In this document: piece after piece, positions 60,301 through 64,000 of the stretch | Position numbering within the stretch: the first letter of the stretch is position 1 | Layout: the number at the start of each line of letters is the position of its first letter | Source of the DNA: Rhipidocladum racemiflorum | Lineage: Eukaryota; Streptophyta; Magnoliopsida; Poales; Poaceae | DNA: 64,000 nt | Assembly (NCBI GenBank): GCA_036346355.1 | Contig: CM070581.1 | Coordinates: forward strand, 2,728,001 to 2,792,000 | Direction: 5' to 3' | The notes under the pieces: generated by a model | Told to the model about the DNA's origin: nothing | Database searches by the model: none | What the model saw: the letters and a program-made list of their open reading frames with translations, nothing else | Program-made: the position numbers and the translations under genes

Positions 60301-62252
60301 GCTCAGAGTTATGAAGATGTGCGCACGCACAATGGTGTCCTGTATAGTACCTATCATGAGGCATGTAAGGCTCATGGCTTGGTCGGTGATGATACCGAGT
60401 GGATTAGCCTTTTTGATGAAGGCCTTGTTTGGGCGACATCATATCAATTAAGGAATCTATTTATGACAGTTCTGGTTCATTGTCAGGTTAGTGATGTTCG
60501 TTCTTTGTTTAATAAATATTGGAGGTACATGGCAGATGATATCCTCTATAGAGAAAAACGTTCTTTCCCAAATAAACATCACGCTTTGGTTGATGCTACA
60601 TTGCAAGACAAGCTATTAAGGGAACTAGAGGCCATGTTCTTGAACAATGGTTTATCTTTATCATCATATGACCTTCCTAGGCCAGCTAATGCATTTGATA
60701 ATGAAACTGGTAATAGATTGATCCTTGAAGAATTGCTCTATGATAGAGGAAAGCTATCTATTGAGGCACTGTCGATGTATTCTGCACTTAATTCAGATCA
60801 ACGACTGATATATGATAGAATCATGGCGAAGCTTACATATAATGAACCGTGCTTTTGCTTTGTTTCTGGTCATGGTGGCAGGTAAGACCTTCTTATGGAA
60901 TTCTATCATTGCTAAACTAAGATCTCAAGGCCACATTGTTTTAGCCGTGGCATCATCCGGTGTATTCTTTGCTTTGCTATTGCCTGGTGGTCGACGGCCA
61001 TTTCGAGGTTCCGTGATACCGGTTGATATTCATGAAAGATCAATGTGTAGTATACTGAGAGGCAAGCGATGTCTTCTTGAGCTTATAAGGCAAACCACAT
61101 TAGTGCTATGGGATGAGGCACCAATGATCAATAGGCTGTGCTTGGAGGCCGTGGACCGTACATTGCGTGATATATTATCAAATGATGACCCGATCAATAG
61201 AAATAAGCCATTTGGTGGGAAACCAATATTACTGGGTGGTGATTTTAGACAGGTTCTTCCAGTTGTTGAGGGTGGCGACCGAGCTGATATAATCACGCTT
61301 CACTTATTAGATCACCTTTATGGAAACTTGTCGAGGTTATGCGTTTAACAGTGAACATGCGCCTCTTACAACCTACATTGTCTATATATGAAAAGGCTGA
61401 AATGGAGGCGTTTAGTCGCTGGGTCCTTGATATTGGTGAGGGGCGTGTCCCTACAATAGCCAATCTAGAGAATGCAGATCGATCATGGATTGAGCTACCA
61501 GAAGAACTGTTATTGAAACCAAAAGGAGATAAGATTGAGGCTATAACTGATGTTATCTATGATGGCTTTGACACCTCATATGCCGATACTCTTTACCTAG
61601 CTCAACGTGCTATCATTTGTCCTGTTAACTCTGTTGTTGATGAGATCAATAGTGTCATGCTTGCTAAAGTACCCACAAAGGCTAAGCAATACTTCAGTTA
61701 TGATACAATAGCTAATGCAAAAGAACAGCCAACAGATATTGATCTTTTGTATCCACCCGAATTCCTTAATTCAATTATTATAAACAATTTTACTCAACAT
61801 TGCCTTTCTCTCAAGATAGGTGCCGGTTGTCTTTGCTTAGAAATATTAATCAACCACTTGGCTTATGTAATGGCACACGATTGTTATTGACAAGACTTGG
61901 TGATAGAATTCTTGAGGGTAGAATCATGACTGGAACGCATATTGGTGAATTGGTTTGTATACCGCGCGTCGTGCTCAATGGGACAAGCACAAGATGGCCA
62001 TTTACCTTACAGCGTCGTCAATTTCCTGTGAGGCTTAGTTATGCCATGACAATCAACAAATGTCAAGGCCAAACTTTGTCTAAAGTCGGCGTGTACCTTA
62101 AAAACCCTGTTTTTACACACGGCCAACTTTATGTTGCAGTTTCACGAGTTACTTCAAAGCATGGATTATCGATACTAATAGAAAATGAGGATGGAAGTCC
62201 TGGGTCAATGACAAAAAATATAGTTTATGAAGAAATCCAACCTTTTGTGTAG
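57377..62252 (+). pseudogene. Helitron Rep/helicase (RepHel) gene, frameshifted
   Basis: Remnant of the rolling-circle transposase of an autonomous Helitron. Likely N-terminal pieces are at about 57379-57459 (basic, NRARRRAAIKYKSLLK) and 57790-58275 (YTCPRC, YNLCC, GKIKLP). The Helitron N-terminal and Rep region follows (58276-59183, then 59279-60876), with the HUH motif GLPHAHIL and catalytic tyrosines in YLVKYLFKYITKG. A probable 95-base intron is 59184-59278. The PIF1-like helicase follows: Walker A disrupted by a frameshift at about 60876, Walker B LVLWDEAPM, GGDFRQVLPV, MTINKCQGQTLSKVG and LYVAVSRVTS. It ends VYEEIQPFV before TAG at 62250. Further frameshifts are near 58275, 61310 and 61830. 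This copy cannot encode an active enzyme as read. Confidence 0.93.
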
Positions 62253-64000
62253 ACATGGCCATCCTGACCCCGTAAAGATGAAGTCGCTGGGTCTTTTTGC
62301 ATTCGTAAGTGTTGGTTTCACCTCGTCATTATGATGTTCTTTGGTTATAAATCTCGTCTGTCTTGTCCTAGCTGTCATAATTATTGATTTCTGAATTAAT
62401 CATACTGCTATTTCCTCCTTTTTCCTTAACGATGTTCTGTTGTGCATACGCTTTAGTTCGCCTGTTGCTATATCAAAGCCTATTACGCTTTTAAATTCTA
62501 TTCTCATTTCATCTGGATTTCTTCGAGCCCATTGTTCCCATTACATGTTAACTCGTCTATTATCTACTTCGCCCATCTTATCCCTGCTATATTTCTTGTT
62601 TTATATACTTATTATGCGTTAGCAATAACTGTTGCATTTATATTTCTCTGTTATTCGTGATGTCCCTTCCTAGCTCTTGAATATTTAGTGGCCTTGATTT
62701 CTGTCTGTAAATATGTTTACAATGGCCTTGTGTTAGCTATTTTGTGGTGTCTTGTCAATGGTGCATTGCATTTGTGTCAATGGGCTGTGGGATGAGGCAC
62801 ATAGAGCAAAGTGTTTAGTTACACATAACAAGTCAATGTATCGATTGGTGCTCCCAAATCATGCATAATTTATTCTCTAATGTTTTCGTTATGTTTGCCA
62901 AGTAAATGACAGCGGTTTTGGTGATATGTTTGCAACTTTCGCTTCAAATAATTCATCTTGACCTTGAGAATCATAGATGTTTATTGAAGGAGAATGCCGT
63001 GCTTTTCTGTTTTACCGACTTATGAAGGTCGTAAATCAAGGAGAAGGTTGGAACATCTACGACATTGCCCTTCATCAAGCCGAGACACATAGTCGCTTAT
63101 ATTTATTGCATCTTGGCATCAGCGGCTGCATGGAAATTACGCTTTCGGCCTTCGATTCCAATAAAATCATTTCCGTTTTTTATTCTTTGCATGTTGATGC
63201 TTGATTTTAGCTTTGGAATTTGGCCAAGGAAGTCAAAGATTTCACTTTATCAAGGTCACTTACCAATTTACCATATTGAGTGGCAACTCCAACGCAGGAG
63301 GTATGTACTTGATTGATCCTCTCTTCTTTCCGTTTTCATTTTCGACTCACTTAGAAATCTATGCAAAGAACCTAATTTGTACAGAGCTTTTGTTACAGTT
63401 TTGCTTCGCTAATCCATGAATGTTCAAAAAAAGTTTAGATACATTGTTAGTTAAGCCGGTGCCTACTCTCCACTCTATCTAAACTTGAAAGGAGACCATA
63501 ATCACACTGTTGTTAAAACTTGTGAAAGATTGTGCACCATTGTTTTGATAATGAATGATCCATGGATCTGAGGTGCTTCAGAACTGACATTTTGAAACAT
63601 TAGCTTGGTTACGCATAGCAGTTTAATAACAGCTGGGATAATAACGATGAAAATATTTTGATTTTCCTCATGACATTTGCGAACTTATGACAACGTCTAC
63701 TTACCCCTTTCGTTTTATTGTATGTCGATTGGAGATGCATCCACCTGTTCCTTTAGCTATGCATTGCTCTCTGTGGTTATGTATTCTTATAAAATTGCTC
63801 TTCAGACACCGTTATGATGCCTCTTGTTTAATATAGGTTATTGTATTGCTATGGTATACTATATATTATCTCGATATAACATTGTAATAGTGTTGAATGT
63901 TTTAGTGTTCTAGTCTGCATTTCCATTTTGCGTACACGCAGTAATCTTTACCCATTGGATGAAATGTAACATGTTCTTTGTCTTGATTTCGCTGGTATTT
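62253..64000. other. AT-rich region after the Helitron gene, 3' end not found
   Basis: No gene is supported; open frames at 62440-62622 and 62977-63419 have no recognisable domain. A 9-bp inverted repeat GTTTAGATA / TATCTAAAC lies at about 63434-63485. I did not find a GC hairpin followed by CTRR, so the Helitron may run past the right edge of the window. Confidence 0.4.

Noticed and set aside
1..64000. CRISPR arrays, bacterial operons, tRNA or rRNA genes
   Set aside because: No regularly spaced repeats with unique spacers, no prokaryotic gene organisation, and no cloverleaf or rRNA-like sequence was recognised.

Overview
The window is nuclear DNA from a flowering plant, almost certainly a grass and probably close to rice. 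The evidence is two large intron-rich genes with GT-AG introns, a first exon of very high GC followed by AT-rich introns (the usual grass 5' GC gradient), and a dense load of grass-type transposable elements. There are no operons, CRISPR arrays or bacterial features, and I recognised no tRNA or rRNA gene.

Layout: 1-2.4 kb holds decayed retrotransposon pieces, including a minus-strand Ty3/gypsy RNase H/integrase remnant. 2.4-6.9 kb is non-coding and contains a 143-bp Mutator-type MITE and, just upstream of the first gene, a hAT-like MITE. 7171-34396 (+) is a complete ferredoxin-dependent glutamate synthase gene (Fd-GOGAT, GLU1 type). I could place 33 exons that join in phase into a 1606-residue protein. 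Its introns hold a 2.3-kb solo LTR (intron 4), a Helitron 3' end (intron 6), a 281-bp TRIM/SMART-like element plus a perfect 93-bp tandem duplication (intron 7), a complete 5.3-kb chromovirus in antisense orientation (intron 9), and further repeats (intron 13). 34.4-45.2 kb is intergenic. It contains an (AT)n tract, a 5'-truncated LINE with a perfect 14-bp target duplication, and a cluster of three inverted-repeat elements. 45268-54762 (-) is a second complete gene: a plant ROP GTPase-activating protein with PH and RhoGAP domains and a coiled coil (PHGAP/REN1 type), 22 exons, 863 residues. 55.2 kb to the right edge is dominated by a decayed autonomous Helitron whose Rep and PIF1-like helicase modules remain recognisable across several frameshifts.

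The two host genes converge (tail to tail) and have unrelated jobs. Fd-GOGAT makes glutamate from glutamine and 2-oxoglutarate in plastids using photosynthetic ferredoxin. The ROP-GAP switches off plant Rho GTPases at the cell periphery. Both coding regions look intact. From memory, not checked, rice also has a RhoGAP/PH gene next to Fd-GOGAT on chromosome 7.

I found no convincing new multi-gene system. The most informative material is the well-bounded mobile elements whose target-site duplications can be read directly. These are a very young chromovirus whose pol is already broken, a miniature TRIM, and inverted-repeat elements close to the control and 3' regions of the two host genes.
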